Position numbers and translations under genes: made by a program
Notes under the pieces: generated by a model
Seen by the model: only the letters and a program-made list of their open reading frames with translations
Told to the model about the DNA's origin: nothing
The model's database searches: none
Shown: positions 30,863-40,401 of the stretch, one piece after another
Layout: every line of letters begins with the position of its first letter
Position numbering within the stretch: the stretch's first letter is position 1
Assembly (NCBI GenBank): GCA_015057455.1
Contig: SVEH01000004.1
Location: forward strand, 1-49,915
DNA length: 49,915 bases
From: Lachnospiraceae bacterium
Lineage (GTDB): Bacteria; Bacillota; Clostridia; Lachnospirales; Lachnospiraceae
Reading direction: 5' to 3'

Positions 30863-33800
30863 ATGGGTACAAAAATAAAAGGTATTACAGTAGAAATAGG
30901 TGGAGATACTACCAAACTCGGCAAAGCCTTAGAAGATACAAATAGTAAAACTAAGAATTTGCAGTCGGAATTAAAGGGTGTTAATTCATTGTTAAAGATG
31001 GATCCAGGAAATATAACACTTCTTAATCAGAAACAAGATATACTGAATACCTCAATAGCGAATACTAGTGAAAAATTAGAACAGCTCAAGGGAGTACAAG
31101 AACAGGTACAAGAACAATTTGAAAAAGGAGAAATTGCAGAAGAAACATACAGAGATTTTCAAAGAGAAATTGTATCTACAGAACAAAAACTTGAAAGTTT
31201 GAATGAACAATTAAAAGAATTTGGTTCGGCTAATGCTCAAAAAATTGCTCAAGTAGGAGAAAAGTTTAAAGAAACAGGAGATAAAATATCAGGAGCAGGA
31301 GAAAAACTATTACCCTTAACAGCTGGGATTACAGCGGTAGCTGGCGCAGGCGTGGCAGCAGCTATGGAATTAGACGATGGCTATGATACTATTATTACTA
31401 AAACAGGAGCAACAGGAGAAGCGCTAGAAGGATTAAATGAGATAGCAGATAATGTATTCACAAAAATGCCTACGGATATGAATACAGTAGGTATAGCTGT
31501 TGGAGAAATTAATACTAGATTTGGCGCAACAGGAGATAAGTTAGAAGATTTATCACAGAAGTTTATTAAATTCTCTGAAATAAATAGCGTTGACCTTAAT
31601 AATTCTATAGGCATGGTTGATAAAATCATGGAACAATGGAATATAGATATGGCTGAGACAGATAATGTATTAGGACTTATCACTAAAAAAGGACAAGATA
31701 CAGGAATAAGTGTTGATGGGTTGATGGCTAGTGTGCAACAGAATGGCGCTACATTTAAAGAGATGGGCCTAAATATGACACAAGCTGTAGAACTATTAGC
31801 ACAGTTTGAAGCTAATGGTGTAAATGCTGAAGTAGCTATAGCTGGTTTAAGAAAGTCTACTAAGATATATACTGACCAAGGGAAGAGTACTGATGAGGCA
31901 CTAAAACTTACTATTGATAAAATAAAAAGCGCCAAGGATGAAACAAAAGCATTAGCGTTAGCGCAAGAGACATTCGGAACCAAGGGTGCAGCAGAAATAT
32001 CAAATGCAATTCGTGAAGGCAGAATAAATATAGATGATTTATCGAAGTCTATGAGTGACTACGGAACTGTTGTACAAGATACTTTTGATGCAACATTAGA
32101 TCCATGGGATGATTGTAAAGTTGCTATTAATAATCTTAAGTCAGCCGCATCAGAATTAGGTCAAACATTGCTTGCATCATTGAAACCAGTATCAGAATCA
32201 GTTGTGAATAGTATAAAGACCTTTACAACATGGTTTAAAGATTTATCACCAACAATGCAAAATACCATATTAATAATTGCTGGAGTAGTCGCAGCTATAG
32301 GACCTCTGTTAATTATAATTGGGAAAATTATAACGGCAGTTGGAAGTATAATGACAATTATCCCAACTTTAGTTTCAGCGTTTAATGTTGTAAAGGGTGC
32401 ATTTGCATCGCTCAACGCAGTTATTGCAGCTAACCCAATTATATTAATAGTTGGAGCGATAGCAGCACTGGTTGCAGCGTTTATATATTTATGGAATAAC
32501 TGTGAAGCCTTTAAGAATTTTTGGATAAATTTATGGGAGAATATTAAATCTGTAACAGTATCAGTTGTTGAAGGGGTGAAGACATTCTTTACAGAGAATT
32601 GGCAAGCACTCTTGTTGCTAATTGTAAATCCGTTCGCAGGAGCATTTAAATTACTATATGATAATTGCGAAAGCTTTAGAAATTTTGTTAATTCTTTTAT
32701 AGAAAATATAAAACAATTTTTCATAAATGGAGCAAACAATATTGTTGCATTTTTTACAAAGACTATACCATCACTTATTAATTCTATAGTAAAATGGTTC
32801 AACGAATTACCGACTAAAATAGGTTATGCGCTAGGTTACGTTCTAGGGAAAATAGTGAAATTTGGTGCAGATGCTATTAATTGGGTACAAGTAAATGTGC
32901 CTAAGATAATTAATAGTATAGTTACATTCTTCAAAGAGTTACCAGGAAAAGTATGGACTTGGTTGTCTAATACCATTACCAAAGTAACAACTTGGGGTGT
33001 GAACATGACAACCAAAGCCATATCTATTGGTAAAAATTTCATTACAAATGTCATTAATAATATCAAGGAATTACCTTCAAAACTCGCAACATGGTTCACT
33101 AATACAGCGACTAAGGTTGTTGAATTTGGAAATAATCTCAAGAAAAAAGGAATTGAGGCAGGTAAGAAATTATTAACATCTGTTTCAGAAGGAGTTAAAG
33201 AACTTCCAAATAAGATGGCTAGTGTCGGAAAAAATATAGTAGAAGGTGTATGGAATGGTATTAAGAATGCAAAAGATAAGTTTATGAAGGATATAAAGAA
33301 TTTCTTTAATGGAATAGTAGATGGAGCCAAGGAAGCACTAGATATACATAGTCCTTCAAGACGAGGAGAAAAAGAAGTCGGTGAGGAATTTGGTAATGGT
33401 GTTATCAAAGGTGTGAAGAATAAGTACAAGACTGCAAAGAAGACATCAGCAGAACTTGGTCAAATATTATTAGATACTGCTAAGACTAAGCTTGAGGAAT
33501 ACAAGAAGTATAATGATATGTCATTAACATCAGAGATAGCATATTGGCAGAAGATACTTGCATCTACCAAGAAGGGTACGCAAGCATATAAAGATGTAAA
33601 TCTTGAATTAAAAACACTTAAAGCAGACCTTAATAAACAGTTACAAGATTTAGATAAGTCTTATGCTGAGAGCGTGACTAAAGTCAAGGAGACATTGATA
33701 AAAGATATTCAAGCAGTATCAGATAAGTATGATAGCGCTATTGCATCCAGGGCAAGTGCAATAACATCATCGATGAAATTATTTGATGAATTCACTTCTA

Positions 33801-34576
33801 CAACAGATAAGACATCTGAAGATTTGCTTAATAATTTACAATCTCAAGTAGATGGATTAACACATTGGGATGAATTATTAGATCAATTAGAAGCTAGAAA
33901 TGGAATGAATGACGAGTTATTGGCAGAACTTCAAAATATAGGCCCTAGTGCTATTGCTGATTTAGAGAATATAGTAGCTATGACTGATGAACAGTTTGAA
34001 CAATATGTTGCATTATGGACAAATAAGCAGCAGATAGCTGACGAAAGAGCTGTGCAAGAATATCAAGAATATCGTCTGGAATGCGAAAATGAAGTGAGAG
34101 AACTTGTAAAGACAGCCAACACAGAATTGAATACACTTGAAAAAGAGTACTTTAATTCGCTTAAAGAATTAGGAGTAAGTGTAGCTGATGAGAGTGTGAG
34201 CATAGGTAAAAAGATAGTTGAAAGTCTTAAAAGTGGTGTTGAATCAGAAAGAGAAGAATTTAGCACATATCTTACATCGTTCTTTAATCAGATTATAAGT
34301 ACTGCTAAGAATTCATTAAAGATTAGCGCTGCAGTGAATGATATTGCAAATACAGTAGGAATTGGAGTTGGAAATGCTGTAAGTGCAGCAACAGCTAACC
34401 TTATAGAACTTAAGCAAGTTCAGCAGTCAGAGCTACTATTAGCTGGAGGAAATGGAACATCTGTAACAAATAACAATGTTAAAAATGAAGTGAATATTAA
34501 TACTCAGTCAGTAGATAAGAACAACATAGATGTCATAGTGGATGAGATTAATAGAAAATTAGGTGATAAATATTAA
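30863..34576 (+). CDS. Tail tape measure protein
   Basis: 1237 residues, the longest gene in the window. N-terminal coiled coil (~1-130), a TP901-type core (~165-400), a hydrophobic block (~465-545) that may enter the host membrane during DNA ejection, Trp-containing helical repeats with KELPxK-type units (~640-800), and a long C-terminal coiled coil. It sets tail length and is packed inside the tube. No lysozyme or peptidase domain was recognised. Confidence 0.93.
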   Translation: MGTKIKGITVEIGGDTTKLGKALEDTNSKTKNLQSELKGVNSLLKMDPGNITLLNQKQDILNTSIANTSEKLEQLKGVQEQVQEQFEKGEIAEETYRDFQREIVSTEQKLESLNEQLKEFGSANAQKIAQVGEKFKETGDKISGAGEKLLPLTAGITAVAGAGVAAAMELDDGYDTIITKTGATGEALEGLNEIADNVFTKMPTDMNTVGIAVGEINTRFGATGDKLEDLSQKFIKFSEINSVDLNNSIGMVDKIMEQWNIDMAETDNVLGLITKKGQDTGISVDGLMASVQQNGATFKEMGLNMTQAVELLAQFEANGVNAEVAIAGLRKSTKIYTDQGKSTDEALKLTIDKIKSAKDETKALALAQETFGTKGAAEISNAIREGRINIDDLSKSMSDYGTVVQDTFDATLDPWDDCKVAINNLKSAASELGQTLLASLKPVSESVVNSIKTFTTWFKDLSPTMQNTILIIAGVVAAIGPLLIIIGKIITAVGSIMTIIPTLVSAFNVVKGAFASLNAVIAANPIILIVGAIAALVAAFIYLWNNCEAFKNFWINLWENIKSVTVSVVEGVKTFFTENWQALLLLIVNPFAGAFKLLYDNCESFRNFVNSFIENIKQFFINGANNIVAFFTKTIPSLINSIVKWFNELPTKIGYALGYVLGKIVKFGADAINWVQVNVPKIINSIVTFFKELPGKVWTWLSNTITKVTTWGVNMTTKAISIGKNFITNVINNIKELPSKLATWFTNTATKVVEFGNNLKKKGIEAGKKLLTSVSEGVKELPNKMASVGKNIVEGVWNGIKNAKDKFMKDIKNFFNGIVDGAKEALDIHSPSRRGEKEVGEEFGNGVIKGVKNKYKTAKKTSAELGQILLDTAKTKLEEYKKYNDMSLTSEIAYWQKILASTKKGTQAYKDVNLELKTLKADLNKQLQDLDKSYAESVTKVKETLIKDIQAVSDKYDSAIASRASAITSSMKLFDEFTSTTDKTSEDLLNNLQSQVDGLTHWDELLDQLEARNGMNDELLAELQNIGPSAIADLENIVAMTDEQFEQYVALWTNKQQIADERAVQEYQEYRLECENEVRELVKTANTELNTLEKEYFNSLKELGVSVADESVSIGKKIVESLKSGVESEREEFSTYLTSFFNQIISTAKNSLKISAAVNDIANTVGIGVGNAVSAATANLIELKQVQQSELLLAGGNGTSVTNNNVKNEVNINTQSVDKNNIDVIVDEINRKLGDKY

Positions 34577-34593
34577 GACAAGGAGATGGAAAA

Positions 34594-35442
34594 GTGAGTA
34601 AGTTTTATATTGAAAATGAAAAAGGCGAACGTATCGATTTGCAAGATGATGAAAAGTATTGTTTAGCTGAAAACATAAAAGGACTTGGCTTGAATATTAA
34701 TAACACCTATACACATGTAGGAGATTATTTCACAAATGATTCTACAGAGGATACACAAAAGGTAATTGAATTTGATGCTAACTTCTTCTTTACGGGAGGA
34801 GTTAGCGCTTTTGACAAAGAACAAATAGTATCAGATTTTTTAGTAAGAGCTGATAGATTATATTTTGTTTATATCCCAGAAAGAGAAGAAGAAGCTGAGT
34901 ATAGATGCGAGGTAGAATTAGGTGCTTACACACAAGGATATAAAGATGGTTTTTTAAGTTATCCTGTTAAACTAAATGCTATAACTTTATTCTACGAAGA
35001 TAACATAGTTACGCTTGATGTTGATAGGACAGCAGGAGAAAAGAGATACACTTTTAATTATGCAGCAACATATAACGATTATGAAAGTAGAAGTGTTGAA
35101 ATTAAACCAGGTAATCAAGTTGATGTAGCATTTGATTTAGAAATATATGGCTATACAGCTAATCCAGGATTTGATATATACGAAAACGAGATTAAAGTAA
35201 AGAGTATGACATTCCCAGTTGTCGTAGAAGAAGGACAAAAGATATTTTACTCTTCAAGAGATGCAGACTTAAGGGTACAACTTATAGATGAAAATGGCGT
35301 TGCAACGAATTTATTTGATAAATTTAATGCCGATGAAGAAATATTCTACAAGCTAAACAAGAATGGATCCACGATTAAGTTTAGAACTGGTGGAGCTAAT
35401 AAAATATTATTTACTCCATATAAATACTTAAAGGTGGTGTAA
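34594..35442 (+). CDS. Distal tail protein (Dit-like)
   Basis: 282 residues, GTG start with AAGGAGATGG upstream. Beta-rich, with the N-terminal Dit pattern (a short strand, GLGLNI, then EFDANFFFTGG) and a C-terminal galectin-like part. Forms the hub joining tube to the adsorption apparatus. Confidence 0.8.
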   Translation: MSKFYIENEKGERIDLQDDEKYCLAENIKGLGLNINNTYTHVGDYFTNDSTEDTQKVIEFDANFFFTGGVSAFDKEQIVSDFLVRADRLYFVYIPEREEEAEYRCEVELGAYTQGYKDGFLSYPVKLNAITLFYEDNIVTLDVDRTAGEKRYTFNYAATYNDYESRSVEIKPGNQVDVAFDLEIYGYTANPGFDIYENEIKVKSMTFPVVVEEGQKIFYSSRDADLRVQLIDENGVATNLFDKFNADEEIFYKLNKNGSTIKFRTGGANKILFTPYKYLKVV

Positions 35443-35443
35443 A

Positions 35444-36505
35444 ATGAGCAAAGTATATTTTTTAGATAAAGAAAATTTAAAAGTGAAGAATATATTAGAT
35501 TCAACATCTTATAGCATAGAAAAGACAAGTGAGTCAGCTGGAAAATCTAGTGTAGAACTTCATAAAAAACCTTTTGATAATGATAATGAGGAATGCATTG
35601 TATTTATCAGAGATAAGAAAGAAGAGTTGTTTGTATTAGGAACTATAGATAAAACTAATACCAATGCCGAGAGCTGCAAAGTCTCGTTAAAAGAAATAAA
35701 TACTATATTTGATAGAAAAATAATATTATCAAATGAGAACATTAAGGCAGATACAGGTATAGAAGATTTTATAGCTAATCAAATAACTAGCAACTTTATT
35801 TTGAACCCAGATGCATCACTTAACTATAGCTATTTAGAAGTTAATGTATTAACACATACCGTAGTTCACGCAGCAGTTGAAAATGATAAAGGCATATATA
35901 ACTTAATGACTTACATCGATAATGCCAGGGAAAACTACGGCATATTTCTAGATTTTAAATGTGTTAAAGATAAATTGGTTATAGATATATCTAATAAGAG
36001 TAAAGAAAAAGAACTGAGTATAAATACAAGCTACGATATAGTATCGTGCGAGGAAGTATACTCTACAACTGTACTAGCAACATTACAAGTGTTATGGGCG
36101 AAATCTGAAGATGATACTAATCCTACGATTAAAAATTATTATTTACTTAATGATAGAACAATTGGTACAGATATGGACGATGTGAATCGTGCTAAAGGAA
36201 CCATAGATACAGTAAGAATAGTAGCAGAAACAGAAGAGGCATTATGGGAAGAAGTACAAAAAAGTTTTACAGCGAATTCATACGAGCATAGCATTACAGC
36301 TAAAATAAAGATAAGCAGTAGTATATATGACACTACTGCTTTTTATATTGGTAAAAAATGCAAGGTAAAAACTAGCAAAGGTATAAGAGAAAGTATGATA
36401 ACTAATATTTCCTATAACGATAAGTCAAAATATATGACTGTAAAATTTGGCAAGATGCCAATTACATTTATAGAAAAACTCAGAAAGGAGAGAAAAGAAC
36501 AATGA
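35444..36505 (+). CDS. Tail-associated / baseplate hub protein (Tal-like)
   Basis: 353 residues, beta-rich, in the position of the Tal/gp27-like hub between Dit and the receptor-binding protein. It has no C-terminal hydrolase extension. ATGA overlap with the DGR target gene shows tight co-expression. Confidence 0.7.
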   Translation: MSKVYFLDKENLKVKNILDSTSYSIEKTSESAGKSSVELHKKPFDNDNEECIVFIRDKKEELFVLGTIDKTNTNAESCKVSLKEINTIFDRKIILSNENIKADTGIEDFIANQITSNFILNPDASLNYSYLEVNVLTHTVVHAAVENDKGIYNLMTYIDNARENYGIFLDFKCVKDKLVIDISNKSKEKELSINTSYDIVSCEEVYSTTVLATLQVLWAKSEDDTNPTIKNYYLLNDRTIGTDMDDVNRAKGTIDTVRIVAETEEALWEEVQKSFTANSYEHSITAKIKISSSIYDTTAFYIGKKCKVKTSKGIRESMITNISYNDKSKYMTVKFGKMPITFIEKLRKERKEQ

Positions 36506-38118
36506 GTATAAGAGCAGTTACATTTAATGAACAGGCGTGTAAATCAGAGGATGATGCTTTAATACATGACCTATTCTTAAATAATCATTGTGGACCTATA
36601 AAAGGCTGTGAGTTATCTTATGATACGAATACAATAACAGTTGGACAAGGTTATTTTATGATAGCAGGACGATTAGTTCATATAAATGGAAACGAGGTTA
36701 TAGAACCAACACCTGTTGAAAACGGAACCAAATATTGCAAGTTGATATTCAGTTTAGATATGACTAAGGAGAATACTGCAAAAGATTTTAAACAAGGTAA
36801 ATTTGAGGTGATAGGAAACTATGACACTTACCCTGATACAACTCAAGAAGACCTACATAACGGAGGAACTACATATCAATTAGAAGTATGTAAGTTTACA
36901 TTAACACCAGAAGGTATAACAAGTCATGAGAATATATGGTATCCAGTAGAGATAAATGGAGTTGTTGCATACGCAAAAAAAGAAGTAGATGCTATGATAG
37001 CAGAATATGAAGCTGAATGTGATGAAATTATTAAAAATGCGTCAATGCCAGTATCACATATACATGAAGTAGTAACCTCAGACCAAGGAGTACATGGTTT
37101 ACGTTACAACGGAACATTATTTGAGACATACAACCAAGATACACAAGAATGGGAAACAGCCGCAGGAGGACTACCTCCTAGACCAGTTACGGAAATATTA
37201 GCTATTAACGGAACAACTAAAGTAGATATTATGTGGAATGAGCCTAATATATATGATGTTCAAATTAGTGGATATAATGTGTATGTAGCACATGCATCAG
37301 CAAAACCTACAGATATATCACAATTCAACCTACTAACAACAATTCAAACAACGACATATACATATACAACAGATTCGCCAAGCAATTGTTATGTATTAAT
37401 AACACCTATAAGCACTACAGGAATAGAGAATACAGATATAAGTTATATAACACCAGTTATCACAGCACCTACATTTAGTTCAGCATCGTGGTCTGTTATA
37501 GACATGTTAGAAAAGAAAGATAAACTATCGACTTATTTTTCTGTTGGAGATATAAAGACAATAACTATAGGTGGGGTGAGTCAACAAATAGCAATACATG
37601 GTTTCAAACATGATGATTTGTCAGATGGAACAGGAAAAGCTAAGATGACATTAGGACTAGTAAATTGCTTACCAACTACATATGCTATGAACAGCTCAGA
37701 TACAAATGTTGGTGGATGGACTGGTTCAAAGATGTATTCAACATTAAATGAAGCAATATTTGGTGACTTGCCAGAAGAACTTAAAGATTTGATAAAACCT
37801 GTTAAGAAAAAAACGTCAGCGGGTAACCAACTGACAACCATTAATACATCAAATGATAAGTTGTTTTTATTTAGCGAACACGAAATATTTGGCGCAAAGA
37901 CATATTCAGTAGGAAGCGAAGGAAAACAGTATTCATTATTTGCTACAAGTAGTAATAGAATTAAGAAGTTAGGAGATTCTGGTTCGGCCACTCACTGGTG
38001 GGAGCGTTCTCCATTTGCGAGTGACGCCACTACCTTTTGTCGTGTCAGCTCTTCGGGTGCGGCTAACTGTAGCAGCGCTGGCATCACTCTTGGCGTTTGT
38101 TTCGGCTTCTGTATCTAA
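36502..38118 (+). CDS. DGR-diversified receptor-binding (tail fibre-like) protein
   Basis: 538 residues. The N-terminal ~150 form a tail-attachment domain. A short helix (~155-180) and a fibronectin-III-like domain (~223-318) follow. A C-terminal domain from ~343 matches DUF6273-like C-type-lectin folds (WWERSP motif). Residues 493-538 are encoded by the variable repeat. Compared with the template, 11 of 12 Asn codons have become His, Phe, Asp, Thr, Arg, Ser, Cys, Ser, Ser, Ile and Leu. The scaffold residues (WWERSP, GVCFGF) are unchanged. Inferred role: binding the host surface with a tunable tip. Confidence 0.9.
   Translation: MSIRAVTFNEQACKSEDDALIHDLFLNNHCGPIKGCELSYDTNTITVGQGYFMIAGRLVHINGNEVIEPTPVENGTKYCKLIFSLDMTKENTAKDFKQGKFEVIGNYDTYPDTTQEDLHNGGTTYQLEVCKFTLTPEGITSHENIWYPVEINGVVAYAKKEVDAMIAEYEAECDEIIKNASMPVSHIHEVVTSDQGVHGLRYNGTLFETYNQDTQEWETAAGGLPPRPVTEILAINGTTKVDIMWNEPNIYDVQISGYNVYVAHASAKPTDISQFNLLTTIQTTTYTYTTDSPSNCYVLITPISTTGIENTDISYITPVITAPTFSSASWSVIDMLEKKDKLSTYFSVGDIKTITIGGVSQQIAIHGFKHDDLSDGTGKAKMTLGLVNCLPTTYAMNSSDTNVGGWTGSKMYSTLNEAIFGDLPEELKDLIKPVKKKTSAGNQLTTINTSNDKLFLFSEHEIFGAKTYSVGSEGKQYSLFATSSNRIKKLGDSGSATHWWERSPFASDATTFCRVSSSGAANCSSAGITLGVCFGFCI
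37978..38113 (+). repeat. DGR variable repeat (VR)
   Basis: 136 bp, aligned without gaps to the template repeat 621 bp downstream. Eighteen differences, all at template adenines (to G, C or T); the other 102 positions are identical. The invariant GGCGTTTGTTTCGG near its 3' end is the likely start of the IMH (initiation of mutagenic homing) element. Confidence 0.95.
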
Positions 38119-38129
38119 AATCTTATAAT

Positions 38130-38148
38130 CTGCGACCTTGTGTCGCAG
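38130..38148. other. DGR target-site hairpin / cruciform
   Basis: Perfect 7-bp GC-rich stem CTGCGAC/GTCGCAG with a 5-base loop, 17 bp after the variable repeat and outside the gene. In the Bordetella phage DGR a similar structure just after the VR is needed for efficient retrohoming. The AT-rich surroundings make it stand out. Confidence 0.8.
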
Positions 38149-38170
38149 TACAAAAGAAAGGTTGAAAGAT

Positions 38171-38569
38171 ATGTCAGTTTTAGCAAGTAAAAGAGAAGAA
38201 AGCTCGGTACAATTTTTGGATAATGCAATAGACTTACATGTCTATACATTAAAAAGATGTACGAACTTTCCTAAAAGATATATGTTTTTTATTACAAAAG
38301 GAATTGTAGATTTATCTAAAGAGTGTTTGAATTGTGTTAAAGCAGCAAATAGTATATATCCTAAAAATGAGCATGAATTACAAATGAGAAGAGACTATTT
38401 TATAAGAGCAAATGCATGTGTTCAAAATTTATACACTCATATAGATATAGCAAAGAACACATTTCCTATTGAAGATAAAAAGATAATTGAATGGATTAGA
38501 ATTCTAAGAGAAGAAGAAAGATTGATTAAAGGCGTAATGAAATCTGATTCAAAGAATTTTAAATTTTAA
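38171..38569 (+). CDS. avd: DGR accessory variability determinant (Avd)
   Basis: 132 residues from ATG 38171 (GAAAGG about 9 bases upstream). Small, basic, all-helical protein with the four-helix-bundle pattern of Avd: SVQFLDNAIDLHVYTLKRC, FPKRYMFFITKGIVDLSKE, YFIRANACVQNLYTHIDIA. It should form a barrel-shaped pentamer that binds the RT and RNA. Located between VR and template, as expected. Confidence 0.85.
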   Translation: MSVLASKREESSVQFLDNAIDLHVYTLKRCTNFPKRYMFFITKGIVDLSKECLNCVKAANSIYPKNEHELQMRRDYFIRANACVQNLYTHIDIAKNTFPIEDKKIIEWIRILREEERLIKGVMKSDSKNFKF

Positions 38570-38598
38570 AACAATAAATATTAGGTTATGAGTTATCG

Positions 38599-38734
38599 TC
38601 TGGTTCGGCCACTAACTGGTGGGAGCGTTCTCCAAATGCGAGTAACGCCACTAACTTTTGTAATGTCAACTCTTCGGGTGCGGCTAACAATAACAACGCT
38701 AGCAACACTAATGGCGTTTGTTTCGGATTCAGTA
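38599..38734 (+). repeat. DGR template repeat (TR)
   Basis: 136 bp, 30 bp after avd. It contains 34 adenines, most of them in 12 AAY (Asn) codons when read in the VR frame. AAY codons cannot mutate to stop codons by adenine changes, so the template is built for safe diversity. It is the source of the RNA copied with A-errors into the variable repeat. Confidence 0.95.
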
Positions 38735-38956
38735 CAATAAATATTCAGACAAAGTAACTATAGTGAAATCAGAATAAAAGTACAGAAGGAATTCATAACC
38801 TTCCTTAGAAAATGAAAGGTAAATAAGTGTGGTGATATGATTAGTCGGACGCTACTTGCATGGAACTGAACTGATGCATCATAAGTTTTACATGGCTATT
38901 ATCATTATGCAGTTAGAGGATGCATCAATTAACTGTACGCTGCACAAGAAGAAATA
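38599..38956 (+). ncRNA. DGR template-spacer RNA region
   Basis: Noncoding stretch from the template to the RT gene. The 220-base spacer holds structured elements: GAAGGAATTC and ACCTTCC pairing near 38785-38803, a palindrome TGATGCATCA (38871-38880) and a second GATGCATCA (38918-38926). In known DGRs the RNA just after TR primes cDNA synthesis and binds RT-Avd. Exact ends unknown. Confidence 0.6.
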
Positions 38957-40084
38957 ATGAATAGTAAAGATAGACATGAAGCAAGATATCAAAGAAGAAA
39001 ACAAAAGAGATTAGAGAAGAAAAGAATACTTCAAGAACAATATGGAGATTTTGACAAGGTATTTACTTTCAATAATTTATACAACGCATTTAGCAAATGC
39101 AAAAAAGGTGTTATGTGGAAGAGTAGCACAAAGAAATATAGAGCAAATCTTTTAAGAAACACGCATGAACTATATGCTCAATTAAAAGATGCAACATATA
39201 GAAGTAAAGGTTTTTATGAATTTGACATAATAGAAAGAGGTAAACACAGACATATAAGAAGTGTACATATATCGGAACGTGTAGTTCAAAGAACATTATG
39301 TGATGAATCAATAATACCTTTATTAGAAAGAAGTCTAATATATGATAATGGGGCAAGCGTAAAGGATAAAGGTGTGGACTTTGCTATTAGAAGATTAGAA
39401 ACCCAACTTCATAGACACTACAGAAAGTATGGTAACGAAGGTTATATCTTACAATATGATTTTAAAAGCTACTTTGATAACATAAACCATGAAGAAGTGT
39501 TCAAAATATTGAAGAATATCTATACAGATAAAAAGTTGTTAGGTTTATCTATGATGTTTATTAAAAATTTTGGAAATAAAGGACTAGGATTAGGTTCACA
39601 AGTATCTCAAATAATGGCAATAGCAGTTCCTAATAAAGTAGATCATTATATAAAAGAACAATTAGGAATAAAAGGATATGGAAGGTATATGGATGATGGA
39701 TACTTAATACATCATAGTAAGGAATATCTAAAATATTGTCTAGTAGAAATGAGAAAGATGCTTAATGAATTAGGAATTAAATTAAACGAAAAGAAAACTC
39801 AAATAGTGAAATTATCGCATGGTTTTACATTTTTGAAAACAAAGTTTAATTTACTAAAGTCTGGGAAAGTTCTAAGAAGACCTACTAGAAAAGGTATAAG
39901 AATAATGAGGAGAAAGTTAAAGAAATTAAAAAAGAAAGGGTTAGGATATGAAGTGGCCAGAATATCAATGAATTCTTGGTTAGGACATGTTCAAAGGTGT
40001 AGTTCATATAAGACAAGACAAAATATGAAAAAATTATTTAATCAATTATACATTGATGAATGGAAAGGAGAAGTATATGTATAA
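38957..40084 (+). CDS. DGR reverse transcriptase
   Basis: 375 residues. RT palm motifs: QYDFKSYFDN (Asp168) and YMDD (244-247) carry the catalytic aspartates. The DGR-specific LGSQVSQ (212-218) replaces the QG...SP of group II intron RTs. No endonuclease or maturase domain is present, and the basic C-terminus (KKLKKKGLG) fits RNA binding. It copies the template RNA with frequent errors at adenines; the cDNA then replaces the variable repeat. Confidence 0.95.
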   Translation: MNSKDRHEARYQRRKQKRLEKKRILQEQYGDFDKVFTFNNLYNAFSKCKKGVMWKSSTKKYRANLLRNTHELYAQLKDATYRSKGFYEFDIIERGKHRHIRSVHISERVVQRTLCDESIIPLLERSLIYDNGASVKDKGVDFAIRRLETQLHRHYRKYGNEGYILQYDFKSYFDNINHEEVFKILKNIYTDKKLLGLSMMFIKNFGNKGLGLGSQVSQIMAIAVPNKVDHYIKEQLGIKGYGRYMDDGYLIHHSKEYLKYCLVEMRKMLNELGIKLNEKKTQIVKLSHGFTFLKTKFNLLKSGKVLRRPTRKGIRIMRRKLKKLKKKGLGYEVARISMNSWLGHVQRCSSYKTRQNMKKLFNQLYIDEWKGEVYV

Positions 40085-40388
40085 AGTTACAAAAGTATCA
40101 GACAACACAAGCACTGTTCGTAATGAGATAAAAATAATAAAAGAACAGGAAAATGGAGCAGTAGTTCTTATTAAAGAACTAGAGGAAGCGCAAGGAATAA
40201 TAGCACCAGACAATGAAACAATATACGCTATTCAAGGAAGAGGTTGGGATAATAAATACGAAGTAGTAACTATCGAAGAAATAACAACAGAAGATTACTT
40301 AATTCAAATCAGTAACCAACTAAATGAAACAACAGAGAACCAATTAACAATGATGGAGGCAATAGCAGATTTATATGAATCAAGATAA
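40077..40388 (+). CDS. Small phage protein after the DGR
   Basis: 103 residues from ATG 40077 (AAAGGAG upstream), overlapping the RT end by 8 bases. Two beta-rich stretches, then a helix with QLNETTENQLTMMEAIADLYE, like short proteins after tail-fibre genes in clostridial phages. Function unknown; coupling to the RT suggests it is part of the tail-tip module. Confidence 0.55.
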   Translation: MYKVTKVSDNTSTVRNEIKIIKEQENGAVVLIKELEEAQGIIAPDNETIYAIQGRGWDNKYEVVTIEEITTEDYLIQISNQLNETTENQLTMMEAIADLYESR

Positions 40389-40401
40389 GCGAGGTGATAG
40401 T

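Noticed and set aside
38138..38170. TTG start 33 bases upstream of the avd ATG
   Set aside because: It lies inside the hairpin and has no ribosome site; ATG 38171 has one.
38599..38734. Template repeat as a coding sequence
   Set aside because: No start codon or ribosome site; Asn-rich translation is explained by its role as DGR template.
38957..40084. Group II intron or retron reverse transcriptase
   Set aside because: No maturase or endonuclease domain, no intron ends or msr-msd; LGSQVSQ and TR/VR identify a DGR.
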